DNA of 47,925 nt. Source: Bacteroidales bacterium (GTDB lineage: Bacteria; Bacteroidota; Bacteroidia; Bacteroidales; UBA932). Below, one piece after another: positions 1-6,351 of the stretch (positions are counted from its first letter, which is position 1; the number at the start of each line of letters is the position of its first letter). The stretch is from NCBI GenBank assembly GCA_024691765.1, contig JAILNI010000031.1, positions 1 to 47,925 of the forward strand, read 5' to 3'. The notes under the pieces were generated by a model. It made no database searches and had not been told where the DNA came from. It saw nothing but the letters and a program-made list of their open reading frames with translations. The translations under genes were made by a program, and so were the position numbers.

Positions 1-211
1 CCAGGATGTCCACCCCGTCGATCTCGATCTGCCCGCCCGACGGCTCTTCGAGACGGTTCAGGCAGCGCAGAAAAGTGCTCTTGCCCGTGCCGGAAGGACC
101 GATGATGGAGATCACTTCGCCTTTGGAGATCTCACAGTTCACGTCGCACAGCACGGTGAGCTCCTTGCCGGCGTTGTTGAATACTTTGCTGAGGTGTTTG
201 ACGGTTATCAT
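1..211 (-). CDS. glnQ: amino-acid ABC transporter ATP-binding protein (partial)
   Basis: Only the first 70 or so codons are present; the gene runs off the left edge. It encodes the cytoplasmic ATPase of a polar amino-acid importer of the GlnQ/HisP type. The product begins MITVKHLSKVF and carries a Walker A motif, GPSGTGKST, at about residues 38-46, followed by FLRCLNRLEEPSGGQI, a typical GlnQ sequence. The ATG at 211 lies six bases after the stop of the permease gene on the same strand, so the two form an operon. The signature and Walker B motifs lie outside the window, so integrity of the rest cannot be judged. The substrate is not determinable from this fragment. Confidence 0.93.
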   Translation of the reverse strand, partial: MITVKHLSKVFNNAGKELTVLCDVNCEISKGEVISIIGPSGTGKSTFLRCLNRLEEPSGGQIEIDGVDIL

Positions 212-217
212 GGCGGA

Positions 218-716
218 TTACATCTTCGAATTGACGCGCCGCTCCATGACGTTCAGGGCGCGGGCGGAAAGGCGGGACAGGAGGATAAAGATGATGGAAA
301 CCAGGATCAGCGGGAAGAACGCGTCGAAGGTGCGGGCGCGGACCATGTTGCTTGCGTAGGTGAGGTCTATCACGGCCACGTAACCCACGATGGACGTGCC
401 CTTGATCAGCGAGACGATCTCGCCCTTGAACACGGGGAGACGTGGCGAAGATAATGTAGAAGGAGACCAGCAGCAGGATGAGTATCGGCAGGCTCCGCAT
501 CAGCTCGATATAGGTGCCGGCCGTCCGGGACAGGATGCGCTTGCGGGACAGGCGCATCGCGCAGAGGACGGCCCCCCCCCACAGCGTGGCGAACAGGATC
601 GCGAGCAGGGACACCTTCACCGTCACGCCCAGACCGTCCAGCAACACCTGCCGGCGGTCCTCCGTGAGGAGATTCGCCTCGATGCTTGCGCGCAACTTTT
701 CGCCGATGAGATACAT
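218..716 (-). pseudogene. glnP: broken amino-acid ABC transporter permease (GlnP/HisM type)
   Basis: Two halves of one permease lie in different frames. The N-terminal half (716 down to about 445) has the linker and first membrane helices, including SLLAILFATLWGG and the ELMRSLP motif. The C-terminal half (about 440 down to 218) reads LPVFKGEIVSLIKGTS and VAVIDLTYASN, the conserved end of this family. Family members normally have some 60 residues between these parts, holding the EAA loop that contacts the ATPase; these are missing and the frame changes at the join. A stop-free read-through into the other frame gives nonsense. The natural deletion or assembly error would abolish transport. The start at 716 is preferred because an upstream ATG lies inside the promoter element. 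Confidence 0.85.
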
Positions 717-743
717 GCCGGGTGCGTGTGTGTGGTCAGTATG

Positions 744-751
744 CAAATCTA
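744..751 (-). promoter_or_regulatory. Bacteroidetes -7 promoter element of glnPQ
   Basis: TAGATTTG on the minus strand matches TAnnTTTG and lies 27 bases before the glnP start codon. Confidence 0.6.
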
Positions 752-785
752 ATCAAAATATACACAAATTAGAAAGATTAATTTC

Positions 786-793
786 TATATTTG
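786..793 (+). promoter_or_regulatory. Bacteroidetes -7 promoter element
   Basis: TATATTTG matches TAnnTTTG in an AT-rich gap and lies 39 bases before the ATG at 833. It is divergent from the glnPQ promoter. Confidence 0.65.
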
Positions 794-832
794 TGCAAGT
801 ATAACGCATTTTACTAACTAGTAGATTACCTT

Positions 833-1474
833 ATGAAAAAAGTATTGCTGTCGGCATGCCTTTTGGCATTTTCCCTGCTGGGCCTCTCCGCCCAGGAGAC
901 CATTCCCGTGAACTTCCAGGGCGAAAAACCTACCATCAGCGACCTTGCGTGGGCGTACGTCAATTATGCGACCATGCCTGAGGAAGGGGACGAAGAGGAA
1001 GAAGAGGGATACTTCAACGAATCGATCGGTGCCGTGAAGAATGCGATGAGCCTGCAGCGCGCCAACAAGGCGCTGGGGGCGGGCGAGACACTCTCCATCG
1101 ACCAGCGCAACGGCTTCGTCCTCTATGAGTGGAAAGGCGACGACAACGCCCGCCTTCGCGTCGAGATGTGCTACTGGAACGAATCGGACGGCCAGCACCG
1201 GCTCTTTGCCTGCGGCGTCTATTACTTCGACGGCGACAAATACAGCGCCGGCCAGTTCGACGGCCTGACCTTCTACCGCTACGAAAACGCCACCAAGAAG
1301 ATGGCCCTGGCGGATGACTTCGGCTTCGACGTGGAGTACTTCACCGACGACGATGCCAGCGTCACCTACGACCTTCCGCGCTCCGGCAAGAACATTACCG
1401 TCAACTACTGGTACCAGGACGGCACCAGGAAGCAGAAAACGCTGCAGTTCGACGGCCGCCGGTTCCATTTCTAA
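833..1474 (+). CDS. secreted protein of unknown function
   Basis: 213 residues. A clear Sec signal peptide (MKKVLLSACLLAF... ending GLSAQ) predicts export to the periplasm or beyond. The mature part is rich in aromatic and acidic residues, with an acidic run (EEGDEEEEEG) at about residues 45-54. Later segments such as GVYYFDGDKYSAGQFDGLTFYRYENATKK look like alternating beta strands. I do not recognise a family. It stands alone: its promoter lies just upstream, and a hairpin plus a palindrome separate it from the next operon. The ATG at 833 is chosen because it starts the signal peptide. All five Ile codons are ATC or ATT, like its neighbours in the left end of the window. Confidence 0.85.
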   Translation: MKKVLLSACLLAFSLLGLSAQETIPVNFQGEKPTISDLAWAYVNYATMPEEGDEEEEEGYFNESIGAVKNAMSLQRANKALGAGETLSIDQRNGFVLYEWKGDDNARLRVEMCYWNESDGQHRLFACGVYYFDGDKYSAGQFDGLTFYRYENATKKMALADDFGFDVEYFTDDDASVTYDLPRSGKNITVNYWYQDGTRKQKTLQFDGRRFHF

Positions 1475-1491
1475 TAAAATTACACTTTTTC

Positions 1492-1511
1492 CCAACCTTT
1501 CGCCGGGTTGG
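1492..1511 (+). terminator. GC-rich hairpin after the secreted-protein gene
   Basis: CCAACC at 1492-1497 pairs with GGTTGG at 1506-1511. No T-run follows, so it may be only a weak terminator or an mRNA 3-prime stabiliser. Confidence 0.3.
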
Positions 1512-1517
1512 TCCGTC

Positions 1518-1558
1518 TAACAGTTGAAACCACCTCACAAAAGTGGAAGCAACTGTTA
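1518..1558 (+). promoter_or_regulatory. 41-base nested palindrome ahead of the sigma-factor operon
   Basis: TAACAGTTG (1518-1526) and CAACTGTTA (1550-1558) are perfect inverted repeats. Between them CCAC (1530-1533) and GTGG (1543-1546) form an inner stem. The element ends 22 bases before the first gene of the ECF-sigma operon, so it is either an operator or a 5-prime leader hairpin. No TAnnTTTG box is visible here, which fits a promoter read by an alternative sigma factor. Confidence 0.55.
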
Positions 1559-1580
1559 AACTTATTAATCATATCCAGCC

Positions 1581-2018
1581 ATGTTAACTGAAATCCTTGT
1601 CCCTATCTTCGTGTGCGTCATCCTTCCCGTCACCATTGTCTTTATCGTCGGCCGCACCAAGCAGAACGAGATCAACCGCAAGACCGAGGTCATGATCAAG
1701 GCCATCGAGAACGGTGCCCAGATCGATCCGGAGATGTTCAAGTCCACCGAACAGCCGAAAGCCCCCAAAACACTCAAGCAGGAGCTTGTCGAGAAACTCA
1801 CCGGCGGCTGCGTGGTCACGCTGATGGGCGTCGCCTTCCTGGCGTTGTACTGCATCGACCGCTTCATCCCTGGCGCCCACATCATGTTCGGCAGCTGGCT
1901 GCCCGTGGCCGGCGGCGTGATGCTGGCGGTCGGCATCGGCCTGCTGGTCTCCTACTTCGCCAGCAAGAACCTCCTTGCGGACGAGATCAAAGCCGAAGAA
2001 GAAGCCCTGAAGAAATAA
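1581..2018 (+). CDS. DUF6249-like inner-membrane protein
   Basis: 145 residues. An N-terminal membrane helix (LVPIFVCVILPVTIVFIV) is followed by a charged segment with a KAIENGAQID motif that resembles the DUF6249 family of Bacteroidetes, then two more hydrophobic stretches (about residues 80-98 and 105-127) and a charged C-terminus rich in Lys and Glu. Proteins of this kind are frequently encoded next to ECF sigma factors, as here: the sigma gene starts four bases after its stop. The molecular function of the family is not known to me. The operon context suggests it senses or relays an envelope signal, which is inference only. None of its 14 Ile codons is ATA. Confidence 0.75.
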   Translation: MLTEILVPIFVCVILPVTIVFIVGRTKQNEINRKTEVMIKAIENGAQIDPEMFKSTEQPKAPKTLKQELVEKLTGGCVVTLMGVAFLALYCIDRFIPGAHIMFGSWLPVAGGVMLAVGIGLLVSYFASKNLLADEIKAEEEALKK

Positions 2019-2022
2019 GTCC

Positions 2023-2508
2023 ATGACCCAGGAGCGGTTCATCGACCTCGTCAGAGCAGAGCAGGAGCCCCTACGGCGGTTCCTGCTCGGGCTGTGCTGC
2101 GGCGACGACGCCCTGGCGGACGACATCGCGCAGGATGCGCTGGTGCGCGCCTACGTGGCCTCCGGCAACTTCCTCGGACTGAGCAAGTTCAGCACCTGGC
2201 TCTTCCGCATCGCGTACAACTGCTACATTGACCATTGCCGCCGGCCCGGGCGCGAGCACGCCGCGCTGGAGAGCCGCGAAGCGCTCGCCGTCCCGTCCGG
2301 CGACGCCTCCGACAGCCGCTTCCGCTACCAGCAGCTCTACCAGGCGCTGGAGAAGATCCCGGAGAAGGAAAAAGTGGCCATCGTCCTCTTCTACTTCGAG
2401 GACAAGAGCATCAAAGAGATATCGGCCATCCTGGACATGCCGGCCGGTACCGTCAAATATCATTTATCATCAGGGAGGGGACACCTCAAACAATACATCC
2501 AGTTATGA
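2023..2508 (+). CDS. ECF-family RNA polymerase sigma factor
   Basis: 161 residues, a normal length for an extracytoplasmic-function sigma factor. Region 2 is seen at about residues 25-70 (ADDIAQDALVRAY, then FSTWLFRIAYN), which binds core polymerase and the -10 DNA. Region 4 is seen at about 108-157 (LEKIPEKEKVAIVLFYFE, then SIKEISAILDMPAGTVKYHL), a helix-turn-helix that reads the -35 DNA. The gene overlaps the next by four bases (ATGA), so translation is probably coupled. The downstream membrane protein may act as its anti-sigma factor, but it has no recognised anti-sigma domain. The regulon is unknown; the palindrome at 1518-1558 is a candidate control site. Confidence 0.92.
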   Translation: MTQERFIDLVRAEQEPLRRFLLGLCCGDDALADDIAQDALVRAYVASGNFLGLSKFSTWLFRIAYNCYIDHCRRPGREHAALESREALAVPSGDASDSRFRYQQLYQALEKIPEKEKVAIVLFYFEDKSIKEISAILDMPAGTVKYHLSSGRGHLKQYIQL

Positions 2509-2879
2509 GCGAGCTCGAACAATATCTCAAAGACCACAAACCCGTGGTGAAGGACGATCCGACCTTCCTGCTGGAAGCGCAGCGCCGGATGAACGCCGTC
2601 GCGGGTATCAAAGGCGAGGTGGACCGCCAGCGCCGCCACGGTCGCCGGGCCCTGGTCATCGCGCTGTGCGCAGGCCTGGTCCTTGGCGTGGCCGTCAGTG
2701 CGGTCGCCTTCTTCTACCCGGTCAAGCCCGATTCTGTGGGGCAGGGCATCCTGGACAGCCTCAGCCTCTTCCTGCAGGACTACCGGGAGTACCTCCTGCT
2801 GCCCACGGCCCTGATCGCCATCGCCCTGGCCCTGGTGCTCTTCAGAAACAAAAAAGGCTCCGCGTGGGGAGCCTTTTGA
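2505..2879 (+). CDS. small two-TM membrane protein, possible anti-sigma partner
   Basis: 124 residues. A hydrophilic, presumably cytoplasmic N-terminus of about 45 residues begins MSELEQYLKDHKP. It is followed by two membrane helices (about 49-70, RALVIALCAGLVLG; and about 96-115, LLLPTALIAIALALVL) and a short tail. Its start overlaps the sigma-factor stop by four bases, the arrangement usual for sigma/anti-sigma pairs. I see no zinc-binding HxxxCxxC motif, so the anti-sigma role rests on position and topology only. The last 10 codons and the stop lie in the transcription terminator hairpin, which is unusual. Confidence 0.75.
   Translation: MSELEQYLKDHKPVVKDDPTFLLEAQRRMNAVAGIKGEVDRQRRHGRRALVIALCAGLVLGVAVSAVAFFYPVKPDSVGQGILDSLSLFLQDYREYLLLPTALIAIALALVLFRNKKGSAWGAF
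2850..2876 (+). terminator. rho-independent terminator overlapping the end of the coding region
   Basis: AAAAGGCTCC and GGGGAGCCTTTT flank the loop GCGT, giving a strong hairpin with a T-run. The stop codon of the small membrane protein lies at 2877-2879, directly behind it. Confidence 0.75.
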
Positions 2880-2934
2880 TATCGCTGTTTTCGATAGTTA
2901 TTTCACCGCTACGCAGCGGGTAGGGAAAGCATTT

Positions 2935-3487
2935 TTATTCTTTTTTTGGCAGACGGAGGGGCAGCGCACCGGGCAGAATCTTGAGATGGAACTGCGATCC
3001 GGGCAGCTGCTCGCCATCTAAATAGATGTCAATCAAATCTTTGCTGCTGATGGTCACTTCCCGGCCCTGCCGGAAGATGATCCGTTTCCCGGCCGCCTTG
3101 CAGCCGATGTGGTCACCCTTGCGGTAGTGGGGGATCAGCAGCAGGAGGCGCAGCAGGCTCATCGCGCGGAAGTAGCATACGTCGATCAGGCCGTCGGCGC
3201 ACAGTTGAACTCGCCGCCCACGCGGTGTCCGTTGGCGAAGGTGCAGAGCACCATCGGACCGCGGGCGATGCGCTCGCCGTCCACTGTCACCTTGATGCGG
3301 TTGTATCGGCTGGTGAGGATGGCGTTGATCACGCCCAGCGTGTAGGCCTGGTGGGCGGATTTCCCCTGGGCCACCAGCTCGTTGGCCCGGGAGGCCACCT
3401 TGGAGTTGAAACCGATGTTGCAGACATTCAGGCAGTAACTGTCGTTCACCTGGATGACGTCTACAGGTTTTACGGTGCCGGCCAGCA
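2935..3487 (-). pseudogene. C-terminal fragment of a diacylglycerol/lipid kinase
   Basis: The readable protein matches the C-terminal half of DagK/YegS-type lipid kinases, which phosphorylate diacylglycerol in membrane lipid turnover. Recognisable parts are TVKPVDVIQVNDSYCLNV with IGFNSKVA, then GERIARGPMVLCTFANG, then DGLIDVCYF and the all-beta tail ending KILPGALPL. The N-terminal catalytic part with the GGDGT motif is absent: the sequence joins at about 3488 to a different gene. A second break lies near 3200, where NCAP and DGLIDV are in different frames and a few residues usual between them are missing. The fragment should be inactive unless the breaks are assembly errors. Confidence 0.8.
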
Positions 3488-3970
3488 ACCTCCTTGGCCG
3501 GCTTGAGCAGCGCGTGGAGCTGCGGCGGGAAATCGGTGCTCAGCATGCCCATCTGGATGGTGCGCGCCACGTTAAGCTCCGATTCCATGCGCTCGTTGTC
3601 GCTCTTGGTGGTCTTCATCTGCACGATAATAGTCCGTGATGGAGTTCTGCAGGTAAACGAAGCTGTCCCGCAGACGCCGCATCTCGTCCCGGCTGGAGAT
3701 GTCCGGCAGGGAGGCCTTGAGGTTGCCCATGCCCATATTCATGGCCGACACGGACAGCTCCGTGATGGGGCGTGTCATCCGCCGGATCTCCCGCCGGCAC
3801 ACGAAATACACGATGACCAGGCCCACGACGCCCACGATCGGCAGGCTCAGGGCCAGCATCAGCGGGGCCTCGCGGGCGCTCTCATTGCTGATGACATATT
3901 GGGACACAAGTCCGATAATGACGAAAGAGGTGAGGAAGATAACGGAAACGATGCCGATAATCCTCCAGCT
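3488..3970 (-). pseudogene. N-terminal fragment of an RsbU/SpoIIE-type phosphatase with HAMP domain
   Basis: Reading from an in-frame TAG at 3971-3973, the fragment has a membrane helix (RIIGIVSVIFLTSFVII) and a short loop. A second helix (LPIVGVVGLVIVYFV), a HAMP-like segment (RRMTRPITELSVSAMNM), a coiled coil and the start of a PP2C/SpoIIE domain (ELNVARTIQMGML, then LLKPAKEV) follow. After KEV the family reads GGDxYDF, but here the sequence switches to the lipid-kinase gene. The frame also shifts near 3630 between the HAMP/coiled-coil part and the phosphatase start. The usual periplasmic sensor between the two helices appears to be missing. No start codon is visible at the 5-prime end. Partner-switching regulators of this kind control stress responses; this copy looks dead. 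Confidence 0.78.
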
Positions 3971-4032
3971 CTACCGGCTAGAAAAGGATCTGTTATTCAC
4001 TTGACAGGTTTTTTGGGTTCAGTTGGTGTTTT

Positions 4033-4812
4033 TCAAACTTTCCTGAAGTCCAGGGTGACACGGTAGATGCTGCCGTCTTCGCGCATCCTGAGGGCTTCCA
4101 AACGCATCATATCCTTCCGGATTTCAAACTCCCAGGAGATGCTGTTTGGTTCTGTGCCGAAGCCGAGATTCCTCCAGCGCATGAAGAGCACGTCGCCGTC
4201 GCAGAAATACTGGCTGTATGCGTCGAGCGACGTCTCCCAGGAGCCGTCCTTGGCCTGGCGATAGTAGTTGTAGGTGCCATCCGCCAGGAATTCGAAGCGG
4301 CATTTCACGCCGTCAGGCAGGCCCGAATCGTCTTCCCGCAGTTCTTCGCCTTCCCAGGTGCCGACAATCTCCTGGCTGTAGTCAACATCATCCCGGAGGA
4401 ATACGCCGGTATATTCTTCGTAAATCTCATTCAGGCCAATGATTTCCCGGACCTTGCAGTCGCAGATCATCATATCGTCGTAGAGGGTCTTGATCCGCAT
4501 CACGACGTTATAGGAAATATCATCGTTCAGGCTACCGTTCAGCGTGACGGTATCGCCGTTGTAATCTGTCGTGACCGGCACCTGCCGGGCCCAGTCTCCT
4601 TCAAAAGAATCCACAAGCATGCTGATGTTGGCCGTGCTGGGAGATGTGAAGGTGATGAGGAATCCGCCGTCGGTCGGAATGTCTTTGCCGTCGGTTTGTA
4701 CCAGCACCCATTTACCTTTGATCTGGGATGACACGGAGACGTGCTCGACGTCGCAACTTGTTAAGGAGAAAACGGCCAGAAGTGCCGCGATGAGAAAAGC
4801 CTTCGCTCTCAT
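4033..4812 (-). CDS. lipoprotein of unknown function
   Basis: 259 residues from the ATG at 4812, chosen because it starts a lipoprotein signal: MRAKAFLIAALLAVFSLTSC, with Cys20 as the acylation site. The mature part has two repeats of a beta-rich motif: IKGKWVLVQTDGKDIPTDG near residue 32 and IVGTWEGEELREDDSG near residue 153. Both resemble the opening strand of lipocalin-like or META-type domains found in many Bacteroidetes lipoproteins, so the protein may be two such barrels in tandem. Function is unknown. It is divergent from the alpha/beta hydrolase at 4917, each with its own promoter. None of the Ile codons I read is ATA. Confidence 0.8.
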   Translation of the reverse strand: MRAKAFLIAALLAVFSLTSCDVEHVSVSSQIKGKWVLVQTDGKDIPTDGGFLITFTSPSTANISMLVDSFEGDWARQVPVTTDYNGDTVTLNGSLNDDISYNVVMRIKTLYDDMMICDCKVREIIGLNEIYEEYTGVFLRDDVDYSQEIVGTWEGEELREDDSGLPDGVKCRFEFLADGTYNYYRQAKDGSWETSLDAYSQYFCDGDVLFMRWRNLGFGTEPNSISWEFEIRKDMMRLEALRMREDGSIYRVTLDFRKV

Positions 4813-4845
4813 GTAAATTAGTGTTAATAAGTGGCTGTTCAAATG

Positions 4846-4853
4846 CAAATATA
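4846..4853 (-). promoter_or_regulatory. -7 promoter element of the 4.0-4.8 kb lipoprotein gene
   Basis: TATATTTG on the minus strand, 33 bases before the ATG at 4812. Confidence 0.6.
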
Positions 4854-4886
4854 ATAATTCTTTATTTATACATGGCGCAGAATCTG

Positions 4887-4894
4887 TATCTTTG
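4887..4894 (+). promoter_or_regulatory. -7 promoter element of the alpha/beta hydrolase gene
   Basis: TATCTTTG, 22 bases before the ATG at 4917. Confidence 0.65.
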
Positions 4895-4916
4895 CCCCCT
4901 GTTAACTCGATTGAAT

Positions 4917-5747
4917 ATGAAACGTACCATCCTTATCCTGTTGCTTTCGTTCGCTTCGTTCTGTACGGTCGAAGCCAGAGAATACTCGGTCCACGGCCCT
5001 CAGGGCGGCATTTCTTTCAAGGTCAGCGTGCCGGAAGGCCTCCGTCCCGACACGGACAAGTGCCCGATGGTCATCCTGATGCACGGGATCTTCTCCAGCA
5101 AGGACTACAACCCCATGCCTGCGCTCGCCAAAGGTCTGGCGGAAGCCGGCATCGCCTCCATCCGTTTCGACTTTGGCGGCCACGGCAACAGCGAAGGGAA
5201 GAAGCAGTATATGACGATCGAGAAGGAGATCGCCGAAGCGATGGCCATATACGAGTACGCCAAATCTCTGCCCTACGTGAGCGAGATCGGCTTTCTGGGC
5301 CATTCGCAGGGCGGCGTAGTGGCCTCCATGACCGCCGGCCGTCTGGCCGGAATCCAAGATGCCCCGAAGGCGCTGGTCCTGCTGGCGCCGGGAGCTGTTA
5401 TCAAAGAGGCCTGCCAGGCCGGGAAATTCTTCAACGCCCGCTTCGACCCCAAGAATCCGCCTGAATTCGTGCGCTGCTGGGGCATTTACAGATTGGGCCG
5501 GGAATACCTGCTCAGCACCCAGGAGCTGGACATCTACGGCACCGCATCGGCCTTCCAGGGGCAGGTGTGTATCCTCCACGGCGACAAAGACGGCATCGTG
5601 CCGCTGTGGTGCAGTGAGAAATACAAGGAGACGTACGGCGATCGGGCTGTCTTCACCGTCGTCGAGGGCGAGAACCATACGATCAACCGCCGCCGCGATG
5701 AAGTGGTCCGCCGTGTCGTCGCCTTTTTCCAGTCAGTTTTCCGCTAG
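4917..5747 (+). CDS. secreted alpha/beta hydrolase, esterase type
   Basis: 276 residues with a Sec signal peptide (MKRTILILLLSFASFCTVEA). The alpha/beta hydrolase core shows the oxyanion segment LMHGIFSSKD, the RFDFGGHGNSEG loop, the nucleophile elbow GHSQGG (Ser at about residue 131), a late acid in HGDKDGIVP and the catalytic His in EGENHTIN. RFDFGGHGNSEG and the overall length match cinnamoyl/feruloyl-esterase-like enzymes of gut Bacteroidales (Est1E type), which release phenolic acids from plant cell walls. The exact substrate is inference. The start at 4917 is chosen over the earlier in-frame ATG because it opens the signal peptide and follows the promoter. It is a single-gene unit. Confidence 0.88.
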   Translation: MKRTILILLLSFASFCTVEAREYSVHGPQGGISFKVSVPEGLRPDTDKCPMVILMHGIFSSKDYNPMPALAKGLAEAGIASIRFDFGGHGNSEGKKQYMTIEKEIAEAMAIYEYAKSLPYVSEIGFLGHSQGGVVASMTAGRLAGIQDAPKALVLLAPGAVIKEACQAGKFFNARFDPKNPPEFVRCWGIYRLGREYLLSTQELDIYGTASAFQGQVCILHGDKDGIVPLWCSEKYKETYGDRAVFTVVEGENHTINRRRDEVVRRVVAFFQSVFR

Positions 5748-5784
5748 AGCCTGGCGGCGTGGATGACGGTTGGACGGGGGAGCG

Positions 5785-6264
5785 TCAACGGGCGTATTCC
5801 AGTTCTACGGAGTAATCCGTGGTCATGCGAAGCGCCGGGTCGTCCCCGATCATGTGCTTCTCGAACGAGGTGATGGGAGTGCCCGTGTAGCTGTATTCGT
5901 ATTTGATGTTTGTCGAAGAGTTGATGCTCGTCGGCAGGTTCTTGCTCAGGCCGTCGATCCCTTCATAGTCGAAAATGATACCCCTGTCCGGAAGGATGAG
6001 GTACACGAAGCCGTGCAGCGGGTTGACGGCCGTCCTCCCAGGTGAATTCGTGGGCCAGGTGGCGCGCATTGTGCTTATCCACCAGGACCGTCCACGTATG
6101 GGTGACGGGATTCAGCATTTCAGTCTTGAGGTGGGAGGATTCGTAAATGTTTGCGATCTTCTGATCGGGGAACGTGCTGGGGTAATTCTTCTTGTTGCCT
6201 TCCTTGTTGCAGGCTGCCAGAACGAGCACTGCCGGGCCATCAATGCGGCCTTTCTGTAATTCAT
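5785..6264 (-). pseudogene. frameshifted lipoprotein gene
   Basis: Three frames must be joined to read one protein. MNYRKAALM at 6264 starts a signal peptide, but the lipobox part VLVLAACNKEGNKK is in another frame about 30 bases later, and the C-terminal part from NPLHGFVYLILPDRG onward is in a third frame from about 6040. Each break needs only a one- or two-base change, so either this is a recent pseudogene or the assembly has indels. The reconstructed product would be about 155 residues, a surface or periplasmic lipoprotein of unknown function. Parts of the sequence (TWTVLVDKHNARHLAHEFTW) look beta-rich. None of the 11 Ile codons I read is ATA. Confidence 0.7.
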
Positions 6265-6305
6265 AGGGTATTTAATTGTATTGTTCCTTTCGGGCCGCAA
6301 AGTTG

Positions 6306-6313
6306 CAAAAATA
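6306..6313 (-). promoter_or_regulatory. -7 promoter element of the broken lipoprotein gene
   Basis: TATTTTTG on the minus strand, 41 bases before the ATG at 6264. Confidence 0.5.
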
Positions 6314-6351
6314 AATGATACAGAAAAGGCTTAACCACTGCATCAGGCTGT

